Source of the DNA: Nocardia carnea NBRC 14403
Lineage (GTDB): Bacteria > Actinomycetota > Actinomycetes > Mycobacteriales > Mycobacteriaceae
Length of the DNA: 64,000 nucleotides
Direction: 5' to 3'
Assembly: GCF_000308515.1 (NCBI RefSeq)
Contig: NZ_BAFV01000003.1
Span: forward strand, 1-64,000
The notes beneath the pieces were generated by a model that saw only the letters and a list, made by a program, of their open reading frames with translations, was not told where the DNA came from and made no database searches. Of this stretch, positions 32,001 to 40,903 are shown in pieces. The translations under genes and the position numbers were made by a program. Positions within the stretch are counted from its first letter, which is position 1. Each line of letters begins with the position of its first letter.

Positions 32001-32331
32001 GGCGGTCGGCCTGCAGTTCCCGTGCCAGCGCCCGTTCCGGCACGAGAACGGTGTCGCCGAGGTGCCGAAGTTCCGCGTCCTGCCCGACCGCCCGCTGGCG
32101 GTGAGCTCCACCAACACCTGGCAGGCCCAGGAGTTCGGCGGCCCGCTCGGGTTCTCCCAGATGCTGGCGAAATCCACCACCATCCCGACCTATCTGAAGA
32201 ACGACTGGGGTCGCGACTGGGGCACGCTGGAACGCTACGACCAGTACTACGACGCGGTCCCCGCCCAACTGCAGACCGGCACCGCAACCCGGAGCGGTCT
32301 GTGGGATCCAGGGATGTTGCGGGTGTACTGA
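29014..32331 (+). CDS. Arabinosyltransferase of the EmbA/B/C family, first copy
   Basis: 1105 residues. This GT-C membrane enzyme uses decaprenyl-phosphoryl-arabinose to extend arabinan. One N-terminal membrane span is followed by an extracytoplasmic beta domain (about 45-210). About a dozen spans follow to about residue 720, then a C-terminal carbohydrate-binding region. The catalytic loop is GANTSDDGYILSMVRV; the Met after SDDGYIL corresponds to the EmbB Met306 position tied to ethambutol resistance in M. tuberculosis. The C-terminus (TATRSGLWDPGM) looks most like EmbB, but I cannot assign B or C with confidence. A terminator follows. Confidence 0.93.
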   Translation: MPEVATAVLTKTPPEPGRRVTPRDFRVARLVAIVTGVLGALFAIATPFLPVTQTTAMLTWPQNNSLANTQAPLMSQVPLDLTATIPCSAVNQLPPEGGMLLATAPPQGDRAALEALFVRVSDTSVDVVDRNAVVATADRAEMANCSAITISSDNERTTAAFEGLVTETGAPNAGQLVGDLRPQMVGIFTDMTGDVPAGMSLESTIDTRFSSSPTWIKLAAMIAAVLCTVLALVALARLDTSDGRGHRRFLPANWLKPTLADGGVVGTLLVWHFLGANTSDDGYILSMVRVAPDAGYMANYFRWYGVPEAPFGWYYYVIQLFAEVSTASPWVRLPALACGILSWMVLSREVVPRLGNGLRGARARAWFGSVPLWTGGLVFLAFWMPFDNGLRSEPIVALGALLTWVSVERAIATARLLPAAVAVVVAAFTLAAAPTGLMCVAALLAGIRPITRIIVKRHREHGTAALLAPLAAAGLLVLTVVYSDQTFAGIQEANRVRQLAGPNLAWYEDYLRYYYLFVETVDGSLARRFAFLVMLLCLFTTMLVLLRRRRVPGIAAGPTWRLMGVVIGTIFFMMFLPTKWTHHFGAYAGIAGSLAAVTAVAVSASALRARKNRAIFLAGLLFTLALAFSGINGYWYVSSYGVPWFDKRISLFGISSNTVMLVLFGLSLLLVGWHVLREGYAKPPDSARTVRGRRIRKFAAIPLTLVAAAMVLFEVLSLAKGAYSQYPGYSLARGNIDAVAGESCGLANDVLVEVNANAGRLNPIIDPANPPTNPGDPLAGVEPVGFDPNGVPDDLSADAVEVKPGTGNTSNQSVGASFAEGQNAGTGGGQGALGVNGSTVALPFGLDPATTPILGSYQEGVQRPAQVTSSWYEMPQRSPDHPLLVVTAAGRILSYDDSGVMQYGQSLTVDYGKRQPDGSVSYIGTYVPRDIGPSPSWRNLRIPLDELAPEADAVRIVANDPILIGDQWLAFTPPRLPKLETANDYLGSEQPILLDWAVGLQFPCQRPFRHENGVAEVPKFRVLPDRPLAVSSTNTWQAQEFGGPLGFSQMLAKSTTIPTYLKNDWGRDWGTLERYDQYYDAVPAQLQTGTATRSGLWDPGMLRVY

Positions 32332-32371
32332 TAGTCGATTCGTTGTGGTCAGGGCCTCGTGCGCGAGGGCT

Positions 32372-32405
32372 CGGACGGGCCGGTCGTCTGACCCCGGCCC
32401 GTCCG
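32372..32405 (+). terminator. Probable terminator after the first Emb gene
   Basis: A 12-bp perfect stem, CGGACGGGCCGG (32372-32383) with 32394-32405, and a 10-nt loop start 40 nt after the stop codon. No T-run follows. Confidence 0.6.
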
Positions 32406-32527
32406 TCGGTCCCGAGGTCGGCCGGGTCTCGGCCGGACCCGTCGGCCGGTGCGGTCGGCGCGCGGTGGTTCTCCACTAGGCTGACCGACGGCCAGTAGGT
32501 GGACAGGAGCCGGAGGTAAGTACGCCG

Positions 32528-34717
32528 ATGACGACGAGTCGTGGCGCGCGTTTGGGGCGTCAGGTCGGGGCCGGAATCGGCGAGGCGGTATCGGCCACAG
32601 TGGTCGCCGTGCTGGTGGTCGCGGTCGGTTTGATCGCGTTTTCGCTGGTGAACTGGCCGGCGTTCAACTCCTCGAATGTGTTGCGGGCGCTGACCACCGT
32701 GGGTCAGGTCGGCGCCGCGGTGTTGCTCGCGGTATCGATCGCGCTGCTGCGGCTGCGACGGGCCCGGCGGTGGGCGAAACTGCTGTCCTGGGCCGGTATC
32801 TCGGCGTTCGTCACCGTCACGCTGGGACTGCCGCTGGCGGCGACGAAGCTGTACCTGTTCGGTATCTCGGTCGATCAGGAATTCCGCACCGAATACCTGA
32901 CGCGGCTCACCGACAGCGCCGCGCTGCGCGATATGACCTATGCGGACCTGCCGCCGTTCTACCCGGCCGGATGGTTCTGGTTCGGCGGCCGCGTCGCCAA
33001 TGTGCTCGGGATGGACGGCTGGGAGGTCTTCAAGCCGTACGCGATCGGGTCGATCGCGGTGGCGGCGGTGGTCTCGATGGTGCTGTGGTCGCGGTTGATC
33101 CGCGCCGACTGGGCAGTAGGGGTGACCGCCGCGATCACCGCGGTTGGCGTCACCTATGCCGCGCCCGAGGCCTACGGCGCCGTCATCGCCATCCTCATCC
33201 CGCCGGTACTGGTGATGGCGTGGGGGGCGCTGTATCGCCCGGCCGAACTCGCACGCCCGACCTCGCCCGCAAGCGGGGGAGCGGTGCGCCCGGGGAGCCC
33301 CGCCGATACCCCTGAGCCGGCAGCTTCGCCTGCCGATCCGGCGGATCGGCAGACCATCGCGACGGAACGCGGCGCCGGCAACGACAACCCGTCCGCTGCG
33401 GGGTCGTCCGGTGCTACGGCCGCGCGGGATTCCGGCGCGGACGGGAAGATCGCCGGACTACCCGGTGCTGCCACGGCGGGCGGCTGGGCCGCGGTACTGG
33501 GGACGGGGCTGTTCCTCGGCTTGGCGGCCACGTTCTACACGCTCTACTTCGCCTTCGCTGTGTTCACGGTAGTGCTCATGGCGGTGGTCGCGGCCGGGCT
33601 GGGGGTGCGGGCCCGCTACGCCGCGCGGACACCGCGGCGGATCGCGGCACAACAGGGGTCTGCGGGGGAGAAGGTCCAGGGGATCGGGCGCGCGATCGGT
33701 GCGCCGTTGCTGCGGCTGGTCGTAATGGGCGTGGTCACCGCGCTGGTCGGGCTGCCCGTGTTCGTACCTTTCCTGCTGCGGATGCTGGACAACCCGAAGC
33801 TGGAATCCGGTGGTGCTTTCCACTATCTGCCCGAGGCCGGGTCCGAACTGCCGCTGCCGATGGCGGAGTTCTCGCTGCTCGGCGGCCTGTGCCTGGTCGG
33901 AGTGATCTGGCTGGTACTGCGCGCGAGCTCCTCGCGGCGGGCGCAATCTCTCGGCCTCGGAGTGATCGCGGTCTATCTGTGGTCGCTGCTGTCGATGCTG
34001 GCCACGGTGGCGGGCAGCACCCTGCTGTCGTTCCGGCTGGAACCGGTGCTGCTGGTGCTGCTGGCCGCTGCCGGTGCGTTCGGGTTCGTCGAGGGCGCCC
34101 GGGCGGTGTATCAGGCCTTGAACGAACCGGCACGGTTCCGCTGGGTGGCGATCGTGCTCGCGACCGTGGGTGCGCTGGCCTACTGCCAGAACATTCCGCA
34201 CATCCTGGCTCCCGAGATCACCACCGCCTATACCGATACCGACGGCGACGGACACCGCGCCGACCAGCGCGACCCCGCCGCCGTCCGGCACTACCACCAC
34301 ATCGACGACGCGCTGCGGGCGCAGACCGGCCGCGAACCGTCGGAGAACGTACTGCTCACCGGCGACACCACCTTCCTCGCCTACTACCCGTACTTCGGAT
34401 TCCAGGGCCTGACCTCGCATTACGCGAATCCGCTGGCCGACTACGCGGATCGGTCCGCGGCCATCGAGGCCTGGAGCGAACTGGAGACGCCGCAGGAACT
34501 CCTCGACGCGATGTCCGCCGCACCGTGGCGCGCCCCCGACGCTTTCCTGTTCCGCCGCAGCGGTGACGATTACACCCTGCGGCTGGCCGAGGACGTATAC
34601 CCGAACGACCCCAACGTCCGCCGCTACACCGTCACGTTCCCGGCGGCCCTGTTCGACGATCCCCGGTTCACCACCACCGATATCGGACCGTTCAGCCTGA
34701 TCGTGGTGAACCGCTGA
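32528..34717 (+). CDS. aftA: Priming arabinofuranosyltransferase AftA
   Basis: 729 residues, longer than mycobacterial AftA (about 640). This GT-C enzyme adds the first arabinofuranose to the galactan. About eleven membrane spans precede a soluble C-terminal domain (VLLTGDTTFLAYYPYFGFQG). Family sequences include FGISVDQEFRTEYLTRLTD (with the catalytic Asp after the first long loop) and MTYADLPPFYPAGWFWFGGR. The extra length is a Pro/Ala/Ser/Gly-rich stretch of about 75 residues at 238-316 in a loop between two spans. The start at ATG 32528 is uncertain, as GGAGG lies 13 nt upstream. In mycobacteria aftA is followed by embCAB; here Emb genes flank it on both sides. Confidence 0.92.
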   Translation: MTTSRGARLGRQVGAGIGEAVSATVVAVLVVAVGLIAFSLVNWPAFNSSNVLRALTTVGQVGAAVLLAVSIALLRLRRARRWAKLLSWAGISAFVTVTLGLPLAATKLYLFGISVDQEFRTEYLTRLTDSAALRDMTYADLPPFYPAGWFWFGGRVANVLGMDGWEVFKPYAIGSIAVAAVVSMVLWSRLIRADWAVGVTAAITAVGVTYAAPEAYGAVIAILIPPVLVMAWGALYRPAELARPTSPASGGAVRPGSPADTPEPAASPADPADRQTIATERGAGNDNPSAAGSSGATAARDSGADGKIAGLPGAATAGGWAAVLGTGLFLGLAATFYTLYFAFAVFTVVLMAVVAAGLGVRARYAARTPRRIAAQQGSAGEKVQGIGRAIGAPLLRLVVMGVVTALVGLPVFVPFLLRMLDNPKLESGGAFHYLPEAGSELPLPMAEFSLLGGLCLVGVIWLVLRASSSRRAQSLGLGVIAVYLWSLLSMLATVAGSTLLSFRLEPVLLVLLAAAGAFGFVEGARAVYQALNEPARFRWVAIVLATVGALAYCQNIPHILAPEITTAYTDTDGDGHRADQRDPAAVRHYHHIDDALRAQTGREPSENVLLTGDTTFLAYYPYFGFQGLTSHYANPLADYADRSAAIEAWSELETPQELLDAMSAAPWRAPDAFLFRRSGDDYTLRLAEDVYPNDPNVRRYTVTFPAALFDDPRFTTTDIGPFSLIVVNR

Positions 34718-34764
34718 GATCCGCCGTGCACAGCCGTGGATGCGCTGCACCTGGTTGCGCCCAT

Positions 34765-34779
34765 TAGAGTCGAGCCCCG
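34765..34779 (+). promoter_or_regulatory. Candidate -10 box for leaderless second Emb gene
   Basis: TAGAGT (34765-34770) lies 8 nt before GTG 34779. No ribosome-binding site is present. Confidence 0.5.
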
Positions 34780-37700
34780 TGCGACCGCAACGATCCCCCC
34801 GAGCGTTGAACCGTATCCGTTTGCTGGCCCTGATGTCCGGGCTACTCGGGTTCGTGCTGGCGATCCTGGCGCCGGTGCTGCCGGTCCGGCAGGACCAGAC
34901 GGTCCTGGAGTGGCCGCAGGCCGGTGCGACCGACGTCGAGGCGCCACTGGTGAGTTATCAGCCGCTGCGGCTGGATCTCACGGTGCCGTGCCCGGTAGCG
35001 GCCGCCGCCGAGGGGACCGTGGTGGCCACGGTTCCCGACGAATCGGGTAAATCGTCGGCCCGCGGCCTGCGGGTCGGCATGTCCGGCGACACATTCTCGG
35101 TGGTGCTGCGCGATGTACCGCTGCTGTCCGCCGACCGTGCGGAACTGGCCGGTTGCGAATCGCTGTCGGTGGTTTCGACCGCGACCTCTACCACCGCCGA
35201 GATCACCGGTGCCGTCCGCGCGGACGGCACTCCGTTGCGCACCCAGGTGGATCGGGATATCCGGCCGCAAATGGTCGGTGTCTTCACCGATCTGCCCGCC
35301 GAGCAGCTCGGCGGTATCCGGTTGCACGCCGATATCGACTCCCGTTTCACCTCCTCGCCGACCCCGCTGAAACTGGCCGCGATCATCGGCGCGGTCGTGT
35401 TCACAATGCTGGCGCTGCTGGCCCTGCACCTGCTCGACACCAGCGACGGCCGCCGCGCCCGCCGGTTCCTGCCATCGCACTGGTGGCGCTTCCGGCTCGC
35501 CGACGGCGCGGTACTCGGGGTGCTGGTGGGCTGGCATGTGATCGGTGCCAACACCTCCGACGACGGCTACATCCTGAATATGGCCAGGGTGTCGGAGAAA
35601 TCCGGTTATCTGGCGAACTACTACCGCTGGTTCGGGGTACCCGAGGCACCGTTCGGCTGGTCCTACGAGGTGCTGGCGTGGATGTCGCGGATCTCGGAAT
35701 CGAGCCCGTGGATGCGGTTGCCCACGCTGCTCGCCGGGATCGTCTGCTGGCTGGTGATCAGCCGCGAAGTGCTGCCGCGGCTCGGCGCCCGGGTACGCGG
35801 TAACCAGGTCGCGCTGTGGACCGCCGGGCTGGTGTTCCTGGCGTTCTGGCTGCCCTACGACAACGGTCTGCGCCCCGAACCGCTGATCGCCGCCGGTGCG
35901 CTCCTCACCTGGTGTTCGATCGAACGCGCCATCGCCACCGCACGGCTGCTGCCGGCCGCGGTCGCGATCCTGATCGCGGCGTTCTCGCTGGCCGCGGGCC
36001 CGACCGGGCTCATCTGTATCGCCGCGCTGATCGCGGGTTCCCGTCCGGTTCTGCAGATCATCATCAAACGGGCCCGTGCCGACAGGAACGGGTCGGGCCC
36101 GGATGCGGTAGCGGAGCCTGACGACGCAGGACCTTCACCGGCGCCGGACAGGCAGGGCAGGAGTGTGTGGGGTGCGGTGGGACGGTACGCGAGTCTGCTC
36201 GCGCCCGGACTGGCCGCCGGAACGCTGGTACTCGTGGTGATCTTCGCCGACCAGACCCTGTCGACGGTGCTGGAAGCCACCCGGGTACGCACCGCTGTCG
36301 GCCCGAACGTGGCGTGGTTCGACGAGCGCACCCGCTGGGATTCGCTGCTCATGCTCTCCCCGGACGGTTCGCTGGCCCGGCGTTTCGGTGTGCTGCTGAT
36401 GCTGCTCTGCCTGCTGGTCTGCATTCTGCAGGTACTGCGCAAGGGCCGGATCCCGGGCACCGCGCGAGGACCGTCGGTGCGCGTTCTCGGCATCGTGTTC
36501 GCCTCGCTGCTGCTGATGATGTTCACGCCCACCAAATGGACCCATCACTTCGGCGTCTACGCCGGTCTGGCCGGTTCTCTCGCCGCCCTGGCCGCGGTGG
36601 CCGTGGGCACCAACGGTATTCGCGCGCCCCGTAACCGCGCGCTGTTCGCCGCCGCCGTGCTGTTCCTGCTGGCCATCACCTTCACCGGGTCGAACGGCTG
36701 GTGGTATGTGTCCAGTTACGGGGTCCCGTGGTGGGACAAGGCGCCACTGGCCGCGGGGAAGGGTTTCTCGACACTGTTCCTCGGGCTCAGCGTGCTCGCG
36801 CTGCTGGTCGCGTTGTGGTTGCACTACCGGGCGCCGTATCGCGGCGGTCCGCCGTCCCGTTCGTCGCGCTACGCATCGGCACCGTTGACCATCGCGGCAG
36901 CGCTGATGGTGTTGTTCGAGATCGCGTCGCTGACCAAGGCAGCCGTGGCCCAATACCCGGCGTATTCGATCGCCAAATCGAATATCCGGGCGCTGGCCGG
37001 TGATCCGTGCGGATTGGCCGACGAGGTGCTGGTGGAGACCGATACCGCCGATTCCTTACTGCAGCCGTACGACGGCGATCCGGCCAACGGTCTGGTCTCC
37101 AGCGATCCCGAGGCCGAGACGACCGGTTTCACTCCGGACGGAGTGGCCGATGATCTCACCGCCGACGCGGAGGAAACCGTCTCCGGCAGCGCGAACTCGC
37201 TCGAATCCGACAGCGAGAACAAAACCACCGACACCACCGGTGCCGGGACCGGCGGCGGTACCGAGGCCCGGGCCGGGATCAACGGTTCCACCGTGACCCT
37301 GCCGTTCGGTCTCGACCCCGCCCGCACGCCGGTGCTGGGCAGCTACCAGGACGGTGACCAGCAGCAGGCGCAACTGACCTCGCAGTGGTATCGCCTGGAC
37401 CTGACCCACGAGATGCGCGCCGACCCCGCCTACCGGGTGCTGGCGATAACCGCCGCCGGCCGGATCAAATCGATAGACGCCGATGGAGTTCTGACCTACG
37501 GGCAGGAATTGACCGTCGAATACGGCACGCGAGCCGCCGATGGCACCATGCAGGTACTGGGCTCGGTGACTCCGCTGGATATCGGCCCGAACCCGTCCTG
37601 GCGCAATCTGCGGGTCCCGCTGGACCAGTTGCCGCCCGAGGTGAATGCCGTCCGGCTGGTCGCGGTGGACAACGACATCACCAGCCGCCAGTGGCTGGCC

Positions 37701-38108
37701 GTCACCCCGCCCCGCCTGCCGCGCCTGGCGACCTTGGATTCGGTTGTCGGGCATACCGATCCGGTGCTGTTGGATTGGCACGTCGGTCTCGCTTTCGCCT
37801 GTCAGCGGCCGTTCGACCACGCAAACGGGGTCGCGGAGGTGCCGCGCTGGCGCATCCTGCCGGACCGGACCGGATCCGATGCGTCCAATGCCTGGCAGGA
37901 CCATATCGGGGGCGGCCCGCTGGGCTGGACCGAACTACTCCTGCAGGCGGATTCGGTGGCCACCTACCTCGCCGAGGACTGGGCGCGGGACTGGGGTTCG
38001 CTCGAGCGGTACACCCCGTACCGGACCGGCGCGCAGCCCGCGGAATTGACCGTCACCCAGCGCAATCGCGGCGGTCTGGAGACCGACGCGCCCATCAAGG
38101 TGAGTTGA
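34779..38108 (+). CDS. Arabinosyltransferase of the EmbA/B/C family, second copy
   Basis: 1109 residues with the same architecture as the first copy. Catalytic loop GANTSDDGYILNMARVS keeps both aspartates and the Met of the ethambutol-resistance position. LANYYRWFGVPEAPFGWSYE, WLPYDNGLRPEPL and the second-half PTKWTHHFGVYAGL are family hallmarks. The C-terminal domain ends TQRNRGGLETDAPIKVS, different from the EmbB-like end of copy one. GTG 34779 is preferred over an ATG at 34740 because it follows a -10-like box and matches the family N-terminus (RIRLLALMSGLLGF). A more acidic linker (about 785-835) separates membrane and C-terminal parts. The EmbA/B/C identity is unresolved. Confidence 0.93.
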   Translation: MRPQRSPRALNRIRLLALMSGLLGFVLAILAPVLPVRQDQTVLEWPQAGATDVEAPLVSYQPLRLDLTVPCPVAAAAEGTVVATVPDESGKSSARGLRVGMSGDTFSVVLRDVPLLSADRAELAGCESLSVVSTATSTTAEITGAVRADGTPLRTQVDRDIRPQMVGVFTDLPAEQLGGIRLHADIDSRFTSSPTPLKLAAIIGAVVFTMLALLALHLLDTSDGRRARRFLPSHWWRFRLADGAVLGVLVGWHVIGANTSDDGYILNMARVSEKSGYLANYYRWFGVPEAPFGWSYEVLAWMSRISESSPWMRLPTLLAGIVCWLVISREVLPRLGARVRGNQVALWTAGLVFLAFWLPYDNGLRPEPLIAAGALLTWCSIERAIATARLLPAAVAILIAAFSLAAGPTGLICIAALIAGSRPVLQIIIKRARADRNGSGPDAVAEPDDAGPSPAPDRQGRSVWGAVGRYASLLAPGLAAGTLVLVVIFADQTLSTVLEATRVRTAVGPNVAWFDERTRWDSLLMLSPDGSLARRFGVLLMLLCLLVCILQVLRKGRIPGTARGPSVRVLGIVFASLLLMMFTPTKWTHHFGVYAGLAGSLAALAAVAVGTNGIRAPRNRALFAAAVLFLLAITFTGSNGWWYVSSYGVPWWDKAPLAAGKGFSTLFLGLSVLALLVALWLHYRAPYRGGPPSRSSRYASAPLTIAAALMVLFEIASLTKAAVAQYPAYSIAKSNIRALAGDPCGLADEVLVETDTADSLLQPYDGDPANGLVSSDPEAETTGFTPDGVADDLTADAEETVSGSANSLESDSENKTTDTTGAGTGGGTEARAGINGSTVTLPFGLDPARTPVLGSYQDGDQQQAQLTSQWYRLDLTHEMRADPAYRVLAITAAGRIKSIDADGVLTYGQELTVEYGTRAADGTMQVLGSVTPLDIGPNPSWRNLRVPLDQLPPEVNAVRLVAVDNDITSRQWLAVTPPRLPRLATLDSVVGHTDPVLLDWHVGLAFACQRPFDHANGVAEVPRWRILPDRTGSDASNAWQDHIGGGPLGWTELLLQADSVATYLAEDWARDWGSLERYTPYRTGAQPAELTVTQRNRGGLETDAPIKVS

Positions 38109-38217
38109 ACTACGGTGCGCTACATCGAGACTCGTCAATCATATGCGTTACCTCACAGTCCGGTTTATTTCCAGGTGAGGGAATTCCCGAACGGATGACG
38201 AACCCGGACTCACGCCG

Positions 38218-38231
38218 TACCCTGGGTCGCA
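38218..38231 (+). promoter_or_regulatory. Candidate -10 box for the 53-aa ORF
   Basis: TACCCT (38218-38223) lies 7 nt before ATG 38231, again the leaderless geometry. Confidence 0.4.
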
Positions 38232-38392
38232 TGACCTCGGCCTTCGAAGATATGGAACTGCGCGATCTCGTCGGCTTGCTCACCGATGAGGAGCAGCGAG
38301 AACTACGACCAACGGTATTGCGCGTCCTCGGGCGCCTGCCGTCTCAGGAGGTGCTGCGCCGGGAACTCGGACAGCGAATGACGCGGGTGTGA
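38231..38392 (+). CDS. Possible small acidic/basic helical protein (53 aa)
   Basis: The frame encodes MTSAFEDMELRDLVGLLTDE... to ...GQRMTRV, 53 residues rich in Leu, Glu and Arg. The sequence reads like two amphipathic helices broken at LGRLPSQ. It has its own -10-like box 7 nt upstream and a strong terminator 48 nt downstream, so it forms a self-contained transcription unit between the second Emb gene and dprE2. An upstream ATG (38195) would give 65 residues. No family is recognised; a small regulator or membrane-associated peptide is speculation. Confidence 0.5.
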   Translation: MTSAFEDMELRDLVGLLTDEEQRELRPTVLRVLGRLPSQEVLRRELGQRMTRV

Positions 38393-38439
38393 GAGCGAAC
38401 CCGCCACGGATAACCGTGCGCTGGGTGGACCTGATACGA

Positions 38440-38482
38440 CGAAGGCCGTCGTGCCGGAGATGATCCGGCACGACGGCCTTCG
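38440..38482. terminator. Bidirectional terminator between the 53-aa ORF and dprE2
   Basis: A perfect 18-bp stem, CGAAGGCCGTCGTGCCGG (38440-38457) with 38465-38482, and a 7-nt loop lie between convergent genes. AGCTTGTT follows on the plus strand. Confidence 0.85.
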
Positions 38483-38513
38483 AGCTTGTTCCGGCCGCTG
38501 TCGCGGCGGGACG

Positions 38514-39293
38514 TCAGACGGGGAGTTTGCGGAAGATCGGGCGCGGGATATGGCGCAGGATCATCATCACGTACCGGAACGCGCCGGGCGCCCAGATGAG
38601 CTCCTTGCCCTTCTCCGAGGCCGCGACGGCCAGCGCTGCCACTTCTTCCTTGTCCACCGTGAGCGGTGCCTCTTTGGCGCCGGTGGCCTTCCAGTGCTCG
38701 ATCGTGGTGGTGGTGCGCACCTGACCCGGCCGGATCACCAGCACTCGGGGCCCGAACGGCCGCAGCGCCTCGCCGAGGCCAAGGTAGAAACCGTCCAGCC
38801 CGGCCTTGGTGGAGCCGTAGACGAAATTCGAGCGCCGCACCCGCTCACCGGCCGCCGAGGACATGGCGATGATCCGGCCGAAGCCCTGCGCCTTCATCTT
38901 CTCGCCGATCAGCACGCCCACCGATACCGCGGCGGTGTAGTTGATCTGCGCGATCTGGACCGCCTTGCGCTGGTCCTGCCACAGTTCTTCGGCATTGCCG
39001 AGCAACCCGAACGCCACGATCGCGACATCGATATCGCCGTCGGCCCAGGCCTTTTCGACAACCTCGGGGTGCGCGGTGGTGTCGAGCGCGTCGAAATCGA
39101 GCACATCGACCTGGCTCGCACCGGCCGCCTTCAGCTGGGCGACAGCGGTATCGCGTAGCGGATCACCGGGCACCACGGCCAGGACCACCCGGGCGGGGCC
39201 CTTCTTCAGGTATTCCGCACAGATCGCGAGGCCGATTTCCGAGGTCCCGCCGAACAGCAGAATGGACTGCGGATTGCCTACCGCGTTGATCAC
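38514..39293 (-). CDS. dprE2: Decaprenylphosphoryl-2-keto-ribose reductase DprE2
   Basis: 259 residues, SDR fold, against 254 in mycobacteria. With DprE1 it epimerises decaprenylphosphoryl-ribose to the arabinose donor, reducing the 2-keto intermediate with NADH. The cofactor motif [12 protein letters not shown] replaces the usual TGxxxGIG pattern as in known DprE2. Ser of [11 protein letters not shown] and YGSTKAGLD supply the catalytic Ser-Tyr-Lys. The start GTG (39293) overlaps the dprE1 stop (GTGA), so the two subunits are likely translationally coupled. Longer upstream frames run into dprE1 and are rejected. Confidence 0.95.
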   Translation of the reverse strand: MINAVGNPQSILLFGGTSEIGLAICAEYLKKGPARVVLAVVPGDPLRDTAVAQLKAAGASQVDVLDFDALDTTAHPEVVEKAWADGDIDVAIVAFGLLGNAEELWQDQRKAVQIAQINYTAAVSVGVLIGEKMKAQGFGRIIAMSSAAGERVRRSNFVYGSTKAGLDGFYLGLGEALRPFGPRVLVIRPGQVRTTTTIEHWKATGAKEAPLTVDKEEVAALAVAASEKGKELIWAPGAFRYVMMILRHIPRPIFRKLPV

Positions 39294-40765
39294 TGGAGCT
39301 CCAGCCTTCTCGCCATATCGGACATGAATACGCCTGTCGGGTCGACGCTGCGGCGCACCTTGATCCACTCGTCGATCCGGGGATACATCTGATGGAAGGT
39401 TTCGGCCGTGGTGCGCGAATCCTTCCCGGTGTAGAGCCGGCCACCGAATTCCAGGACCCGCCGGTCCAATTCGGTGACGAACTCGTTGAGCCCGGGTGCG
39501 ATCGGGAAGTCCAGGCAGACGTTCCAGCCCGGCATCGGGAAACTCAACGGTGCCTGATTACCTTCACCGAAGTACTTGAACACGTTGAGGAACGAGTAGT
39601 GCCCGCTGGCCTGGATATCGATGAGGATCTGCTTGAATTCCGCCACCGCCTCCGGCGGCACCACGAACTGGTACTGCAGGAATCCGCGTGAACCGTAGGC
39701 GCGGTTCCATTCGCCGAGCATATCGAGCGGGTGGTAGAAGGCCGTCAGGTTCTGCGGCTTCTGCCGGTAGGTCGCGCCCTTGCGGTACCAGACCTCCGTC
39801 GCCAGGGTGAAGGTCTTGTTGTTGAGCAGGCCGTTCGGGAAGACATCGGGGAACGTGAGGAAGGTTTTCCCGGTGAACCCGAGTGGGTTCTTCTGCAGTT
39901 TCTTCGGCAGCTGGTCCAGTGTGGCCAGCGAACCGCGCGAAATCACCGCCCGGCCGAGTTTCGGCATCGGGCTGAGCGCATCGAACCAGGCCGAGCTGTA
40001 CTCGTACTTGTCCTCGGAGCCGTCGCTGTGGAAGGCGATGGTTTCGTCCAGGCCGGAGGTCACATCACCGTCGGCGATGAAGTACGCGGTTTCGGTCGGG
40101 GTCATCTCGATGGTGGCCCGCAGGATGATGCCGGTCAGGCCGCAGCCGCCGACGGTGGCCCAGAACAGCTTGGCGTTCTTCTTCGGGCTGATGGTCTGCA
40201 CGGTGCCGTCCGCGGTGAGCAGCTGCATCGACCGCACATGGTTACCGAAACTGCCCGCGCTGTGATGGTTCTTACCGTGGATATCGGAACCGATGGCGCC
40301 GCCGACGGTGACCTGCCGGGTTCCGGGCAGAACCGGGACCCACAGCCCGAACGGCAGTGCGGCCTTCATCAGCTGGTCGAGATTGACGCCCGCATCGACA
40401 TCGACCAACCGGCTGTCCCGGTCGATCCGGTGGATCTTGTTCAATGCGGTCATATCGACCACCAGGCCACCCGCGTTCTGCGCGTTGTCGCCGTAGGAGC
40501 GGCCGAGGCCGCGGGCGATCACACCGCGCTGCAGATGCGCCGGTTTGCCATCGTTGTCCGTGGCGACCTTGGCGACCGCTTCGGCGATGAGTTCCGGGTC
40601 GCTCGTCGAGAGCACCTCGGCGGTGGTCGCGGCGGTACGAGCCCATCCGGCGAGTTTCCGGGTGGTGGTAGGTAGCGCGAACCCGGTAACAGCTGTATCG
40701 GGTTCGCCGGCCGCCGGGGTCTCGGTACCGGCCGACTGGGTCGAGGTCGGAGCTTTCGTGGACAT
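39290..40765 (-). CDS. dprE1: Decaprenylphosphoryl-beta-D-ribose 2-oxidase DprE1
   Basis: 491 residues, about 30 longer than the M. tuberculosis protein, mostly in a Thr/Pro-rich N-terminal tail. This FAD enzyme of the VAO family oxidises decaprenylphosphoryl-ribose at C2. Flavin-binding sequences are [16 protein letters not shown] and [20 protein letters not shown]. Cys417 in [14 protein letters not shown] corresponds to Cys387 of M. tuberculosis, the residue modified covalently by benzothiazinones. It is the first gene of a dprE1-dprE2 operon, divergent from a GtrA-family gene as Rv3789 and Rv3790 are neighbours in mycobacteria. Confidence 0.96.
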   Translation of the reverse strand: MSTKAPTSTQSAGTETPAAGEPDTAVTGFALPTTTRKLAGWARTAATTAEVLSTSDPELIAEAVAKVATDNDGKPAHLQRGVIARGLGRSYGDNAQNAGGLVVDMTALNKIHRIDRDSRLVDVDAGVNLDQLMKAALPFGLWVPVLPGTRQVTVGGAIGSDIHGKNHHSAGSFGNHVRSMQLLTADGTVQTISPKKNAKLFWATVGGCGLTGIILRATIEMTPTETAYFIADGDVTSGLDETIAFHSDGSEDKYEYSSAWFDALSPMPKLGRAVISRGSLATLDQLPKKLQKNPLGFTGKTFLTFPDVFPNGLLNNKTFTLATEVWYRKGATYRQKPQNLTAFYHPLDMLGEWNRAYGSRGFLQYQFVVPPEAVAEFKQILIDIQASGHYSFLNVFKYFGEGNQAPLSFPMPGWNVCLDFPIAPGLNEFVTELDRRVLEFGGRLYTGKDSRTTAETFHQMYPRIDEWIKVRRSVDPTGVFMSDMARRLELQ

Positions 40766-40779
40766 CGGGATAGAGGCTA
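40765..40779 (-). promoter_or_regulatory. Candidate -10 box for leaderless dprE1
   Basis: On the minus strand TAGCCT (40779-40774) lies 8 nt before ATG 40765, with no ribosome-binding site between. Confidence 0.5.
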
Positions 40780-40889
40780 CTGCAACATTGCGCCGCCTGC
40801 GGTGTCGCCCGTGGGGGTTACTGCATCACAGGAAGCGGGAGGTTCGGCGGTGTCGGTCACCCGGGAGGCCCACGGGTGGGTCGGGCAAG

Positions 40890-40903
40890 TAGATTTCGGG
40901 CGG
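40890..40903 (+). promoter_or_regulatory. Candidate -10 box for leaderless gtrA-like gene
   Basis: TAGATT (40890-40895) lies 7 nt before GTG 40903. An in-frame upstream start at 40876 would lie before the box. Confidence 0.5.
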
